51,852 nt of DNA from an uncultured Lachnospiraceae bacterium (GCA_937950565.1 CALFCS010000145.1:1-51852), one strand, 5' to 3'; numbered from the stretch's first letter, positions 7,209 through 17,029 are shown. Notes: a model not told the origin generated them from the sequence alone. Translations and numbers: made by a program.

Positions 7209-7715
7209 ATGAAAGAAAAAAGAGATACAATCGGGCAGGAGATTCATAGAATTAATCATATGATCGACAGGTATTTGTCGCTTCGCATACAGGATTCGGG
7301 AATGGATGAAAGCACATTAATGCATGGCTGGATTATGCGTTACCTGTATGAAAACAGGGACAGGGATATTTTCCAGAAGGATATTGAAAAAGCATTTTCA
7401 ATTGGAAGGTCTACTGTGACAGGTATTATACAACTTCTGGAAAGAAAAGGTTATGTCTGCAGAGAATCTGTGGCTTGTGATGCAAGGCTTAAAAAAGTGA
7501 TGCTGACGGATGTTGGAATTAAGAATAATGAAAGTATCAGAAGTATGATCAGTGCATTGGATCAAATGTTGGAGGAAGGTATAGAGGAAGAAGAGTTCCG
7601 GGTGTTTTACCAGGTTCTGGATAAAATTAAGGAGAATTTGAAAAAGAATAATCTTGATAAAAAAAAGGAGGAATTGTATGCTGCGGACAATTTTGCAACA
7701 AGTAAAAGAATTTAA
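7209..7715 (+). CDS. MarR family transcriptional regulator
   Basis: 168 residues. Winged helix-turn-helix of the MarR type: DIFQKDIEKAFSIGRSTVTGIIQLLERKGYVCRES, then the wing VACDARLKKVMLTDVG. Helices at both ends form the dimer (IGQEIHRINHMIDRYL; a C-terminal coiled part). MarR proteins usually release DNA on binding small aromatic or drug-like ligands. The start at ATG 7209 is preferred over GTG 7197, which lies in the ribosome site GGTGG. The 3' end overlaps the exporter gene by 38 bp, so the regulator and transporter are one unit. It is probably the local repressor. Confidence 0.9.
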   Translation: MKEKRDTIGQEIHRINHMIDRYLSLRIQDSGMDESTLMHGWIMRYLYENRDRDIFQKDIEKAFSIGRSTVTGIIQLLERKGYVCRESVACDARLKKVMLTDVGIKNNESIRSMISALDQMLEEGIEEEEFRVFYQVLDKIKENLKKNNLDKKKEELYAADNFATSKRI

Positions 7716-9426
7716 AAAAGCATCGATAGCGACACCGTTTTTTATGATTCTGGAAGTGGCGATGGAAATGATTATCCCATTTCTTATGGCGTCCATTATT
7801 GATGATGGTGTAAATGCGGGCAATATGAGCCATATTTACAAGGTTGGAGGAATTATGCTGGCAGTTGCCTTCATCGGATTGCTTGCAGGTATGGCAGGAG
7901 GCCGCTTTGGCGCCAAAGCATCGGCGGGTCTTGCAAAGAATCTGAGGGAGGAAATGTTTAATCATATTCAGACATTTTCGTTTGCAAATATTGATAAATT
8001 TAGTACGGCAGGTCTTGTTACAAGGCTTACAACGGATGTGACCAATGTGCAGATGGCTTATCAAATGATGCTGCGTATGTTTATGCGTGCGCCTGCAAGC
8101 CTTTTATGTGCAATGGCGATTGCATTTACGATTAATGCAAGACTGGCAAGTATTTATCTTGTAGCTGTCGTAATATTAGGAGTGATTCTTTTCTTTATTG
8201 TTAATCATGCCACCAGATATTTTATGATGGCATTTCCGAAGTATGATGCCCTGAATGCATCTGTCCAGGAAAATGTATCGGCAATCCGGGTGGTAAAGGC
8301 TTATGTAAGAGAGGAGCAGGAAACAAGTAAATTTAAAAGGGCGAGCCGGAACCTGTATGATATTTTTGTGAGGGCAGAAAAAAATGTAATTATGAATGCA
8401 CCTCTTATGCAGTTCACATCTTACTCCTGTATTTTACTGATTAGCTGGTTTGGGGCGAAAATGATTGTGGCAGGTGATTTGACAACTGGGGAAATGATGA
8501 GTCTTTTGACGTACTGTATGAATATTTTGATGAACCTTATGATGCTTTCTATGGTGTTTGTCATGATTTCTATGTGTACAGCTAGCGTCAGACGTATTGC
8601 AGAGGTTTTAAATGAGGCGCCGAGCCTTAAAAATCCGGAAAATCCTGTAATGGAGGTTACAGATGGGCGCGTGGAGTTCCGGCATGTGGATTTTGCATAT
8701 CAGAAGGACAGTTCTGAGCCGGTGCTGAAAGATATCAATCTTAAGGTGAAGGCTGGTGAAACCATCGGGGTTATCGGAGGAACGGGAAGTGCGAAGACAA
8801 GCCTTGTGAATCTGATCAGCCGTCTGTATGATGTTACGGAAGGTGAAGTACTGGTTGGAGGCCGGAATGTAAGGGAATATGATATGGAAGCACTCAGAAA
8901 TCAGGTATCAGTGGTGCTTCAGAACAATGTGCTATTCTCGGGAACGATTCTTGATAATCTTCGCTGGGGTGACAAGGATGCGACAGAGGAAGAATGTATA
9001 GAAGCCTGCAGGCTGGCATGTGCGGATGATTTTATTCAGAGTCTTCCAGATGGATATCATACATATATTGAACAGGGTGGAACGAATGTTTCCGGCGGTC
9101 AGAAGCAGAGGCTGTGTATTGCAAGAGCGCTTCTGAAGAAACCGAAAGTGCTCATCCTTGATGACAGTACCAGTGCGGTTGACACAGCTACAGATGCAAG
9201 AATCAGAAGAGCTTTTCGGGAAGAAATTCCGAATACGACCAAATTTATTATTGCACAGCGTATTTCCAGCGTGCAGTCTGCGGACCGCATTATTGTAATG
9301 GAAGAGGGACGTGTGGATGGATTTGGGACACATGAGGAGTTGCTGGAAGGAAATGAGATTTACCGCGAAGTATATGAATCCCAGACACAGGGGAGCGGTG
9401 ATTTTGATGAAAAGGCGGGTGAATAG
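7678..9426 (+). CDS. ABC exporter half-transporter, degenerate-site subunit
   Basis: 582 residues: six membrane helices in the first 300 residues, then the ATPase domain. Walker A is altered to GGTGSAKT (Ala for the usual Gly, near residue 366). The signature VSGGQ is intact. Walker B reads LILDDSTSAVD, with Asp in place of the catalytic Glu. The H-loop is IAQR with Gln in place of His. These changes mark the non-hydrolysing partner of a heterodimeric exporter (BmrC/TmrA style). The ATG at 7678 follows AAGGAGG; a TTG upstream includes that site and is rejected. It pairs with the gene 3 bp downstream. Confidence 0.93.
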   Translation: MLRTILQQVKEFKKASIATPFFMILEVAMEMIIPFLMASIIDDGVNAGNMSHIYKVGGIMLAVAFIGLLAGMAGGRFGAKASAGLAKNLREEMFNHIQTFSFANIDKFSTAGLVTRLTTDVTNVQMAYQMMLRMFMRAPASLLCAMAIAFTINARLASIYLVAVVILGVILFFIVNHATRYFMMAFPKYDALNASVQENVSAIRVVKAYVREEQETSKFKRASRNLYDIFVRAEKNVIMNAPLMQFTSYSCILLISWFGAKMIVAGDLTTGEMMSLLTYCMNILMNLMMLSMVFVMISMCTASVRRIAEVLNEAPSLKNPENPVMEVTDGRVEFRHVDFAYQKDSSEPVLKDINLKVKAGETIGVIGGTGSAKTSLVNLISRLYDVTEGEVLVGGRNVREYDMEALRNQVSVVLQNNVLFSGTILDNLRWGDKDATEEECIEACRLACADDFIQSLPDGYHTYIEQGGTNVSGGQKQRLCIARALLKKPKVLILDDSTSAVDTATDARIRRAFREEIPNTTKFIIAQRISSVQSADRIIVMEEGRVDGFGTHEELLEGNEIYREVYESQTQGSGDFDEKAGE

Positions 9427-9429
9427 AGT

Positions 9430-11367
9430 ATGGCAGAAAATATAAATAAACAGGCACAGGCCGGGAGGATGCCGGGAAGAAAAGTCCCGAGAGGTATGAA
9501 GGTACATGTACAGAATCCGGGTGCGATATTTAAGCGTTTGATGGCATATGTATTCAGACGGTATGGTATTTTGTGTATTATAGTCCTGATTTTGATTTTT
9601 GCAGGTGTCCTTGCAAATGTACAGGGAACGATGTTCATGAAAAATCTGATCGATGATTACATCACACCATTTCTTTTGTCAGATACACCGGATTTTTCTC
9701 CGCTTGCACGTGCAATCGGGAGGGTTGCGATATTTTATCTGATAGGGGTTGTATCTGTATATGGATATAACAGGATTATGATTTATGTAACACAAGGGAC
9801 ACAGAAGGATTTAAGAGATGAGCTTTTTGCACATATGCAGAAGCTGCCGGTTAAATATTTTGACACGCACCAGCACGGGGATATTATGTCTGTATATACA
9901 AATGATATTGATACACTCCGCCAGATGATAAGTCAAAGTATTCCACAAATCATTAACAGTATGGTAACGATTGTGAGTGTATTTGTAAGTATGCTTATTT
10001 TAAATATACCGCTTACAATTGTAACCCTGGTCATGGTAGGAATCATGCTGGTATGTACGATGAAAGCAACTGGAAAGAGTGGAAAATATTTTGCAGAGCA
10101 GCAGAAGAATCTCGGCGCGGTAAATGCACATATTGAAGAGATGATGAATGGGCAGAAGGTTGTAAAAGTGTTCTGTCATGAGGAAGAAAGCAAGAGAGAA
10201 TTCAGAGAGTTGAATGACCGGCTTTATGTAAGCGCAGACCGGGCGCATACATTTGCAAATATTTTAGGACCGATTAATGCGCAGCTTGGAAATGTAAGCT
10301 ATGTAGTCTGTGCGATTGTCGGCGGGGCGCTGGCTTTGAACCAGATTGGAGGTTTCACGCTGGGAGGACTTGCAAGCTTTCTGACATTTAACAAGAGTTT
10401 TAATATGCCGATCAATCAGGTAAGCCAGCAGCTAAATGCGATTATCATGGCGATGGCAGGTGCAGACCGTATTTTTAAACTTCTGGATGAAGAGCCGGAG
10501 GTTGACAATGGATATGTAACTCTTGTAAATGGAAAGGAGGAGAACGGGAGACTGATTGAATGTAAGGAGCGCACCGGACGCTGGGCATGGAAGCATGTCC
10601 ATCAGGCAGATAAGAGTGTGGATTATATAGAAGTGAAGGGGGAAGTGATCTTTGATGGCGTTGATTTTGGCTATAATGATAAAAAGATGATTCTTCATGA
10701 TATAAAGCTTTTGGCAGAGCCAGGACAGAAGGTTGCATTTGTCGGTTCTACCGGTGCAGGTAAGACTACCATTACAAATTTGATTAATCGTTTTTATGAT
10801 ATCCAGGATGGAAAGATTCGTTATGATGGGATTAATATTAATAAGATTCAGAAGGCGGACCTCAGGAGGTCGCTTGGAATTGTCCTTCAGGACACGCATC
10901 TCTTTACAGGTACAGTGAAGGAAAATATCCGTTTCGGAAAGCTTACGGCTACGGATGAAGAGGTAGTGGCAGCGGCAAAGCTTGCAAATGCAGATGGATT
11001 TATCAGAAGGCTTCCGAAAGGCTATGATACGATGCTTACCGGGGACGGCGCCAACTTAAGTCAGGGGCAGAGACAGCTCCTTGCAATTGCAAGGGCGGCG
11101 ATTGCGGACCCTCCGGTTTTGATTCTTGATGAAGCGACCAGCTCCATTGATACAAGGACAGAACGTATTGTACAGGAGGGGATGGATAAGCTGATGAAGG
11201 GAAGGACAACATTTGTAATTGCACACAGACTCTCTACTGTACGCAATTCGGACTGTATCGTGGTTCTGGAGCAGGGACGGATTATTGAACGGGGAAATCA
11301 TGACCAGCTGATAGAGAAAAAAGGAAAGTATTATCAGTTGTATACGGGAAGCGCCATTCGCGCATAA
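9430..11367 (+). CDS. ABC exporter half-transporter, catalytic subunit
   Basis: 645 residues: an extended positive N-terminus, six membrane helices, then the ATPase domain with Walker A GSTGAGKT (near residue 438), Walker B LILDEATSSID with the catalytic Glu, and H-loop IAHR with His. The signature is LSQGQ in place of LSGGQ. Together with its partner this gives one competent ATP site (Walker motifs here, VSGGQ of the partner) and one degenerate site. About 40 extra residues with basic and aromatic content lie just before the ATPase domain, as seen in related heterodimers. Substrate unknown; a MarR-controlled drug or peptide exporter is likely. Confidence 0.93.
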   Translation: MAENINKQAQAGRMPGRKVPRGMKVHVQNPGAIFKRLMAYVFRRYGILCIIVLILIFAGVLANVQGTMFMKNLIDDYITPFLLSDTPDFSPLARAIGRVAIFYLIGVVSVYGYNRIMIYVTQGTQKDLRDELFAHMQKLPVKYFDTHQHGDIMSVYTNDIDTLRQMISQSIPQIINSMVTIVSVFVSMLILNIPLTIVTLVMVGIMLVCTMKATGKSGKYFAEQQKNLGAVNAHIEEMMNGQKVVKVFCHEEESKREFRELNDRLYVSADRAHTFANILGPINAQLGNVSYVVCAIVGGALALNQIGGFTLGGLASFLTFNKSFNMPINQVSQQLNAIIMAMAGADRIFKLLDEEPEVDNGYVTLVNGKEENGRLIECKERTGRWAWKHVHQADKSVDYIEVKGEVIFDGVDFGYNDKKMILHDIKLLAEPGQKVAFVGSTGAGKTTITNLINRFYDIQDGKIRYDGININKIQKADLRRSLGIVLQDTHLFTGTVKENIRFGKLTATDEEVVAAAKLANADGFIRRLPKGYDTMLTGDGANLSQGQRQLLAIARAAIADPPVLILDEATSSIDTRTERIVQEGMDKLMKGRTTFVIAHRLSTVRNSDCIVVLEQGRIIERGNHDQLIEKKGKYYQLYTGSAIRA

Positions 11368-11392
11368 ATAAAAGTAACGGTTCGGGCATGCC

Positions 11393-11416
11393 CATTCGCA
11401 GAGACGAATAAAATAA
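11393..11416. repeat. Inverse copy of the leuS-flank repeat junction
   Basis: CATTCGC, a few bases, then GAATAAAATAA. On the other strand this reads like 738-760 (TTATTTTATTC, spacer, GCGAATG). It lies in the 161-bp gap between the exporter genes and the DUF3783 gene, which otherwise holds a TAAAAT -10-like box (11458-11463) without a convincing -35. Confidence 0.45.
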
Positions 11417-11528
11417 GATTTTGGAAAAAGATAGTAGCACAGACGTTCGGTTTGTGTTAAAATGAGTCTGATGAAAAGAGATACCTTTATGGCGTAGTTT
11501 TCAGAGGTTTTTAGTAGGAGAAAATAGG

Positions 11529-11921
11529 ATGAAATCAACAGTATTGTGTTACAATCTGAAAGGGACAAAAAAAGGGCAGAAGATTGCCATGATATTTGGA
11601 TATCTGGGCTATAAGGTGAGGCATGTGGAAAAAACGCAGTATTTACAGCAGATTGGAGTTCTTGCAGGAGTGATGGAGGGCGAAGAATCCCTGCCGGTTT
11701 ATGAAGGAGAAGGATTTGAAGATGAGATGCTGGTTATGAATCCTGCTTCCGGAGCGATGCTGGATAAAGCGCTTTTTCTTATGAGGAAGGAAAAGCTCCG
11801 GGTAAATCTTAAAGCTATGGTAACAGAGCATAATATGTCATGGACATCTCTTGCGCTTTATGAAGAGATTAAAAAGGAACATGAGTATATGAGCGGAAGG
11901 GCAGAGGAAAGGAAACAGTAA
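11529..11921 (+). CDS. DUF3783 domain protein
   Basis: 130 residues. A short alpha/beta protein: TVLCYNLKGTKKGQKIAMIFGYLGYKVRHV, VYEGEGFEDEMLVMNPAS and LRVNLKAMVTEHNMSWTSLALYEEIKKEH, matching the DUF3783 family found in Clostridia. Function unknown. It stands directly before pcrA, 2 bp apart, so the two are one transcript. This neighbourhood hints at a link to DNA repair, but nothing in the sequence proves it. TAGGAG precedes the ATG. Confidence 0.8.
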   Translation: MKSTVLCYNLKGTKKGQKIAMIFGYLGYKVRHVEKTQYLQQIGVLAGVMEGEESLPVYEGEGFEDEMLVMNPASGAMLDKALFLMRKEKLRVNLKAMVTEHNMSWTSLALYEEIKKEHEYMSGRAEERKQ

Positions 11922-11923
11922 TT

Positions 11924-14176
11924 TTGAGTATATATGATACATTAAATGACAGGCAGCAGGAGGCAGTATATTACACGGAAGGTCCGCTTTTGATTCTCGC
12001 AGGCGCGGGGTCAGGAAAGACGAGAGTGCTGACGCACAGAATCGCGTATCTGATTGATGAAAGAGGAGTGAATCCATGGAATATCCTTGCTATCACATTT
12101 ACGAATAAAGCAGCGGGTGAGATGCGGGAGAGGGTAGATAAACTGGTTGGTTTTGGTTCAGAGAGCATCTGGGTCAGCACCTTTCACTCGATGTGTGCGC
12201 GTATATTACGGAGACACATCGGCCTTCTCGGGTACGACACGAATTTTACGATTTATGACAGCGACGATCAGAAGACACTTATGAAAGAAATCTGCAGGAT
12301 GCTTCAGATTGATACAAAGATTTATAGAGAGAGAGTTCTTCTGTCGGCGATTTCACATGCAAAGGATGAAGTGATATCACCTGAAGAATACAGGCTTCAG
12401 GCCGGTGGTGATTTTAGAAGGCTGAAAATTGCAGAAGCGTATGAAGAGTATGAAAAGCAGCTCCGGGCAAATAATGCATTGGACTTTGACGACTTACTTT
12501 TAAAAACAGTGCAGTTGTTCCAGACGCAGAAGGATGTGCTGGAGCATTATCAGGAACGTTTTCGATATATTATGGTGGATGAATATCAGGATACGAATAC
12601 AGTACAGTTTGAACTGGTTCGTCTCCTGTCCTCCAAATACCGGAACCTGTGTGTGGTTGGAGATGATGACCAGTCGATTTATAAATTCCGCGGCGCTAAT
12701 ATCAAGAACATTTTGAGTTTTGAAAAAGTATTTGAAGATGCCAAAGTGGTAAAGCTGGAACAAAATTATCGCTCTACGGGCAATATCCTGAATGCGGCGA
12801 ATGCGGTAATCGGAAACAATAAAGGAAGAAAGAAAAAGGTGCTTTGGACTGATAATGGAGAAGGAAATAAAATCCAGTTTCGTCAGTTTGATACAGCATA
12901 TGATGAAGCAGAGTATATTGTAGATGATATCAGAAGGCAGGTAGAAAAAGGGGAATGTTCTTATCAGGACCATGCGATTTTATATCGGACAAATGCACAG
13001 TCCCGTGTGTTTGAAGAAAAATTTGTGACAGCAAATATTCCATATAAAATTGTGGGTGGCATTAACTTTTATGCAAGAAAGGAGATTAAAGATCTTCTTG
13101 CTTATCTGAAAACCGTAGATAATGGCCGGGATGACCTTGCTGTGCGGAGAATTGTGAATGTGCCCAAAAGAGGGATAGGTCTTACGAGCGTAAACCGGGT
13201 GCAGGAATATGCGGCGGAAAAGGAGATTGGATTTTACAGTGCGCTCCGAAGCGTGGACCTGATTCCGGGAATCGGAAGAGGAGCAGCGAAGCTGGAATCC
13301 TTTGTTGCATTGATTGAGCATTTTAAGACAGATGCGAAAGATATGAAAGTATCTGATTTGATGCATGAGATTATAGAAGAGACAGGATATATTGAAAGTC
13401 TGGACGCGAAAGATTCGGAGGAAGCACAGTCCCGCATTGATAATATAGATGAATTGGTGAGTAAAATTGTCACATATGAAGAAATGTGCGAAGAGCAAAA
13501 TGAACCGGCAACTTTAAGTGGATTCTTGGAAGAGGTTGCTCTTGTGGCAGATATCGACAGCCTGGATGAGTCAAGTGATTATGTGGTGCTTATGACCTTA
13601 CATAGTGCAAAGGGACTGGAATTCCCGCATGTTTATCTGGCAGGGATGGAGGATGGAATCTTCCCAAGCTATATGACAATTACAGCAGATGATCCGGATG
13701 AAGTGGAAGAAGAAAGACGGCTCTGCTATGTAGGAATTACCCGGGCGGAGAAAGAACTTACACTTACTTGTGCCAGAAGACGTATGATTCGGGGAGAAAC
13801 GCAGTATAATAAGATGTCGAGGTTTTTAAAAGAAATTCCGATGGAACTTATTTCAACAGGAGAGGTGTTTAAGAAAAATATAGAAAAAGAAGACAGATTA
13901 CCTGCACAATCTGCAGGACGTGCGGCTTATATGCATTCAAAGCAGGCCTTTCATTCACAGGCATTTGCTATACCAAAGCCGGTAAAACAGTTTGGAAAAG
14001 CATCCGGGGAAGGTCCGGGATACAGCATAGGAGACAGGGTACGTCATGTGAAGTTTGGGGAAGGTACCGTACAGAATATCATATCCGGGGGCAGAGATTA
14101 CGAGGTAACGGTAGAATTTGATACTGCAGGTATCAAAAAAATGTTTGCAGCCTTTGCAAAACTAGAAAAATGCTAA
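11924..14176 (+). CDS. pcrA: ATP-dependent 3'-5' DNA helicase PcrA/UvrD
   Basis: 750 residues, full length for PcrA. It unwinds DNA in nucleotide-excision and mismatch repair and clears recombination proteins from forks. The motifs run in order: Q motif (LNDRQQEAV), Walker A (AGAGSGKT), ITFTNKAAGEMRERV, FHSMCARIL, Walker B (VDEYQDTN), GDDDQSIYKFRGA, QNYRS, TLHSAKGLEF and a final VGITRAEKEL. The end (YSIGDRVRHVKFGEGTVQNI) is the tudor-like RNA-polymerase-binding tail. The start is TTG at 11924, 2 bp after the DUF3783 stop, with AGGAAAGG upstream; no better in-frame start exists before motif I. Confidence 0.96.
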   Translation: MSIYDTLNDRQQEAVYYTEGPLLILAGAGSGKTRVLTHRIAYLIDERGVNPWNILAITFTNKAAGEMRERVDKLVGFGSESIWVSTFHSMCARILRRHIGLLGYDTNFTIYDSDDQKTLMKEICRMLQIDTKIYRERVLLSAISHAKDEVISPEEYRLQAGGDFRRLKIAEAYEEYEKQLRANNALDFDDLLLKTVQLFQTQKDVLEHYQERFRYIMVDEYQDTNTVQFELVRLLSSKYRNLCVVGDDDQSIYKFRGANIKNILSFEKVFEDAKVVKLEQNYRSTGNILNAANAVIGNNKGRKKKVLWTDNGEGNKIQFRQFDTAYDEAEYIVDDIRRQVEKGECSYQDHAILYRTNAQSRVFEEKFVTANIPYKIVGGINFYARKEIKDLLAYLKTVDNGRDDLAVRRIVNVPKRGIGLTSVNRVQEYAAEKEIGFYSALRSVDLIPGIGRGAAKLESFVALIEHFKTDAKDMKVSDLMHEIIEETGYIESLDAKDSEEAQSRIDNIDELVSKIVTYEEMCEEQNEPATLSGFLEEVALVADIDSLDESSDYVVLMTLHSAKGLEFPHVYLAGMEDGIFPSYMTITADDPDEVEEERRLCYVGITRAEKELTLTCARRRMIRGETQYNKMSRFLKEIPMELISTGEVFKKNIEKEDRLPAQSAGRAAYMHSKQAFHSQAFAIPKPVKQFGKASGEGPGYSIGDRVRHVKFGEGTVQNIISGGRDYEVTVEFDTAGIKKMFAAFAKLEKC

Positions 14177-14278
14177 AGAAAGACCTGTTTTTGGAATAAA
14201 TAGGTAGTAATCACGGCCTTAAAGTGATATAATGAACGCATAGCAACGAGCGCGGGCTCGAAAGAAAGGGGCGGAAAT

Positions 14279-14521
14279 ATGAGTAAGGTAGAAGATTTGC
14301 TTGCGGCAACAAGACTGAATGATTTGGTGAATAAAAAGGAAGAGGATAAAAACGGCAAGACAGTCCTCTGGATACTGGCTGCTGTAGGTGCAATAGCGGC
14401 GGTAGCAGCAATTGCCTATGCGGTATATTGTTTCTTTACACCAGATTATCTGGAAGATTTTGAAGATGACTTTGAAGACGATTTCGACGATGATTTCTTT
14501 AATGAAGGAGATCAGGTATAG
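14279..14521 (+). CDS. Small single-pass membrane protein with an acidic tail
   Basis: 80 residues. A polar N-terminus (VEDLLAATRLNDLVNKKEEDK) is followed by one membrane helix (residues about 28-53, Ala/Val-rich) and a strongly acidic tail of repeated D/E and F (EDFEDDFEDDFDDDFF). Small proteins of this shape are common after pcrA in Lachnospiraceae (recollection, not checked). Function unknown. GAAAGGGGCGG precedes the ATG. Confidence 0.7.
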   Translation: MSKVEDLLAATRLNDLVNKKEEDKNGKTVLWILAAVGAIAAVAAIAYAVYCFFTPDYLEDFEDDFEDDFDDDFFNEGDQV

Positions 14522-14546
14522 GTAGTCTTACGTTGTTGAAAGATTG

Positions 14547-14594
14547 AAAAGCAGGTAGAAGCCTATTGGTGAAAACGGGCATTTACCTGCTTTT
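14547..14594 (+). terminator. Hairpin after the acidic membrane protein
   Basis: AAAAGCAGGTA (14547-14557) pairs with its complement at 14584-14594, whose 3' side ends in TTTT. Probable Rho-independent terminator. Confidence 0.6.
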
Positions 14595-14635
14595 ATCGTG
14601 ATATAGGAAAATATCATAATAAAGGAGGGAGAAGA

Positions 14636-15559
14636 ATGGAAGGACAATGTTACGCATTATTGATTGATGCAGATAATGTATCTGCGAAATACATTAAACC
14701 GATACTGACAGAGCTGTCAAAATACGGAAATATCACATATAAAAGAATTTACGGTGACTGGACAAGTACCCAGAATGCAAGCTGGAAGGAGGAACTTTTG
14801 AAGAATTCGATTACTCCGATTCAGCAGTTTGCTTACACACAAGGAAAAAATGCTACAGATTCAGCTATGATTATTGACGCCATGGATATTTTATATACGA
14901 AAGAGCTGGATGGATTTTGTATTGTGTCCAGTGACAGTGATTTCACAAGGCTGGTGAGCCGGTTAAGAGAGAGCGGAAAAACGGTAATTGGAATGGGAGA
15001 GAATAAGACACCGGAGCCATTTCGTAAAGCGTGTGATAAGTTTACGATATTAGAAAACCTGTTAAATGAGAATGCACCGGGTGAGATAGAAGGCAGTCAT
15101 GAGACATTTAGCCGTGAAAAGATAGAGGATGCAGTTATCAAGATGATTATTGAGAATCAAGACAGCAATAAACCGACAGGACTTGGAGAAGTGGGGAGCC
15201 GCCTGGTAAGTCTTTATCCTGATTTTGATGTGCGTAGTTATGGCTATAATATGCTTTCCAAGTTTTTAGAGGAATTTCAGCGGATTGCACTTGTAAAACA
15301 GGGGAGCTTTGTATCTGTTGTATTAAGAGAGGACCGGGCAAAAAAGGCGGATATTGACCAGTATGTGTTGGCGCTTGTAAGGGAGTCCGGAAAAAACGGG
15401 ATTGAGCTTGGCGTTCTTGGAAGCCGGGTATATGAGAAATACAAAGATTTTAAAATCAATGATTATGGCTATTCCCGATTTAACCAGTATGTGAAAAGCA
15501 TTCCGGGTATTTGTCTTGAAAAGGCTGGAACAGTAATGAATGCAAAATATGGGAAATAG
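14636..15559 (+). CDS. NYN-domain protein with two OST-HTH/LOTUS repeats
   Basis: 307 residues. The first 145 form a PIN-like NYN nuclease domain with conserved acidic residues: LLIDADNVS, KRIYGDW, NATDSAMIIDAMDILY and IVSSDSDFTRLVSRLRE. Two related winged modules follow (about 165-225 and 238-305), each with the OST-HTH pattern, LxxLGSRLxxLYPDFDVRSYGYNMLSKFLE and LGVLGSRVYEKYKDFKINDYGYSRFNQYV. NYN plus OST-HTH is a predicted RNA-binding nuclease architecture. AAAGGAGGGAG precedes the ATG. rlmD follows 20 bp downstream, so an RNA-related unit is plausible. Confidence 0.88.
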   Translation: MEGQCYALLIDADNVSAKYIKPILTELSKYGNITYKRIYGDWTSTQNASWKEELLKNSITPIQQFAYTQGKNATDSAMIIDAMDILYTKELDGFCIVSSDSDFTRLVSRLRESGKTVIGMGENKTPEPFRKACDKFTILENLLNENAPGEIEGSHETFSREKIEDAVIKMIIENQDSNKPTGLGEVGSRLVSLYPDFDVRSYGYNMLSKFLEEFQRIALVKQGSFVSVVLREDRAKKADIDQYVLALVRESGKNGIELGVLGSRVYEKYKDFKINDYGYSRFNQYVKSIPGICLEKAGTVMNAKYGK

Positions 15560-15579
15560 AAGAAGGAGCATTGGAAGAG

Positions 15580-16956
15580 ATGAAGAAAGGACAGATATAC
15601 GAAGGCATTGTAGATACAGTAGAATTTCCGAATAAGGCGAAGATATTTTTACCGGGAGAAGAGAAGGCAGTAGTTGTAAAAAATGGAATTCCCGGGCAGA
15701 AAATTCGTTTTTCTGTGAATAAGATACGTCAGGGAAGGGCAGAGGGAAGGCTTCTTGAAGTGTTAGAAAAATCACCAATAGAGATAGAGTCTTCCTGTCC
15801 ACATTTCGGGCAGTGCGGAGGCTGTACCTACCAGAATCTTCCTTATGAGGAGCAGTTAAAAATAAAAGAAATGCAAATTAAAAATATGATGGAAAATGCT
15901 GTGGACACGGATTATGTATGGGACGGAATCAAGCCAAGTCCTGCCAGGTCAGCTTACCGCAATAAGATGGAATTTTCCTTTGGAGATGAGTATAAGGATG
16001 GTCCATTGGCTCTTGGCATGCATAAAAGAGGGAGCTTCCATGATATTGTAAACGTAAAAGATTGTCAGATCGTGGATGAAGATTACCGGAAAATACTGGC
16101 TTGTACATTAGAATATGCGAGAAAAACCGGGCTTCCATATTATCACAGGATGCGTCATACCGGTTATTTCAGACATTTGCTTGTGAGAAAAGCAGTAAAA
16201 ACCGGACAAATCTTAATTGATCTTGTGACGACAACAGAGGCGGATGCCGAGAAGGATTTTTGTGAAAAGGGTTGGGTGAACGAATTGTTATCCCTATCTC
16301 TGGATGGCGATATTGCAGGAATTCTTCATACAAAAAATGACAGTTTGGCTGATGTTGTGAAAGATGAAGGAACAGCGATTTTGTACGGACAGGATTATTT
16401 TTATGAAGAATTATTAGGGCTTCAGTTTAAGATTACACCTTTTTCCTTTTTCCAGACGAATTCTCTTGGGGCAGAAGTTTTGTACGAAACAGCCAGAGAA
16501 TATATTGGGGATACAAAAGACAAAGTGATTTTTGATTTGTATAGCGGGACCGGAACGATAGCACAGATACTGGCGCCTGTGGCAAAGAAGGTAGTAGGTG
16601 TCGAAATTGTAGAGGAGGCAGTGGAGGCGGCAAAGGAAAATGCCAAGCAAAACGGGCTTAGCAACTGTACTTTCTGGGCAGGAGATGTCTTAAAAGTAAT
16701 TGACGAACTCGGAGAAGTACCGGATTTGATTATGCTGGACCCGCCAAGAGATGGTGTGCACCCGAAGGCATTAGAGAAAATAACAAACTTTGGGGTAGAA
16801 AGGATTGTGTATATTGCCTGTAAGCCGACGAGTCTCGCAAGAGATCTGGAGATGCTGCAGGGGAGAGGGTATAAAGTGGAACGGATGGCATGTATAGATT
16901 TATTCCCAGGCACATACCATACAGAATGTATCGCATTACTTCAGAGGAGCAACTGA
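15580..16956 (+). CDS. rlmD: 23S rRNA (uracil-5-)-methyltransferase RlmD-type
   Basis: 458 residues. Transfers a methyl group from SAM to C5 of a uridine in 23S rRNA (or tRNA, as some homologues do). A TRAM domain occupies residues about 1-55, then the 4Fe-4S Cys cluster CPHFGQCGGCxYQ. The C-terminal Rossmann domain has DLYSGTGTIAQ, VGVEIVEEAV, LDPPRDGVHPKAL and the catalytic Cys in IACKPTSLARDL. ATG 15580 is preferred (AAGGAG 11 bp upstream); TTG 15571 is closer to that site than usual. The exact uridine cannot be told from sequence. Confidence 0.92.
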   Translation: MKKGQIYEGIVDTVEFPNKAKIFLPGEEKAVVVKNGIPGQKIRFSVNKIRQGRAEGRLLEVLEKSPIEIESSCPHFGQCGGCTYQNLPYEEQLKIKEMQIKNMMENAVDTDYVWDGIKPSPARSAYRNKMEFSFGDEYKDGPLALGMHKRGSFHDIVNVKDCQIVDEDYRKILACTLEYARKTGLPYYHRMRHTGYFRHLLVRKAVKTGQILIDLVTTTEADAEKDFCEKGWVNELLSLSLDGDIAGILHTKNDSLADVVKDEGTAILYGQDYFYEELLGLQFKITPFSFFQTNSLGAEVLYETAREYIGDTKDKVIFDLYSGTGTIAQILAPVAKKVVGVEIVEEAVEAAKENAKQNGLSNCTFWAGDVLKVIDELGEVPDLIMLDPPRDGVHPKALEKITNFGVERIVYIACKPTSLARDLEMLQGRGYKVERMACIDLFPGTYHTECIALLQRSN

Positions 16957-17029
16957 AAATGCGCGAGCAATGAGCCAAAGTGTTGAGAATATCAGGCTAA
17001 CAGTGGCGGATATACTGTCATCTTCTGCA

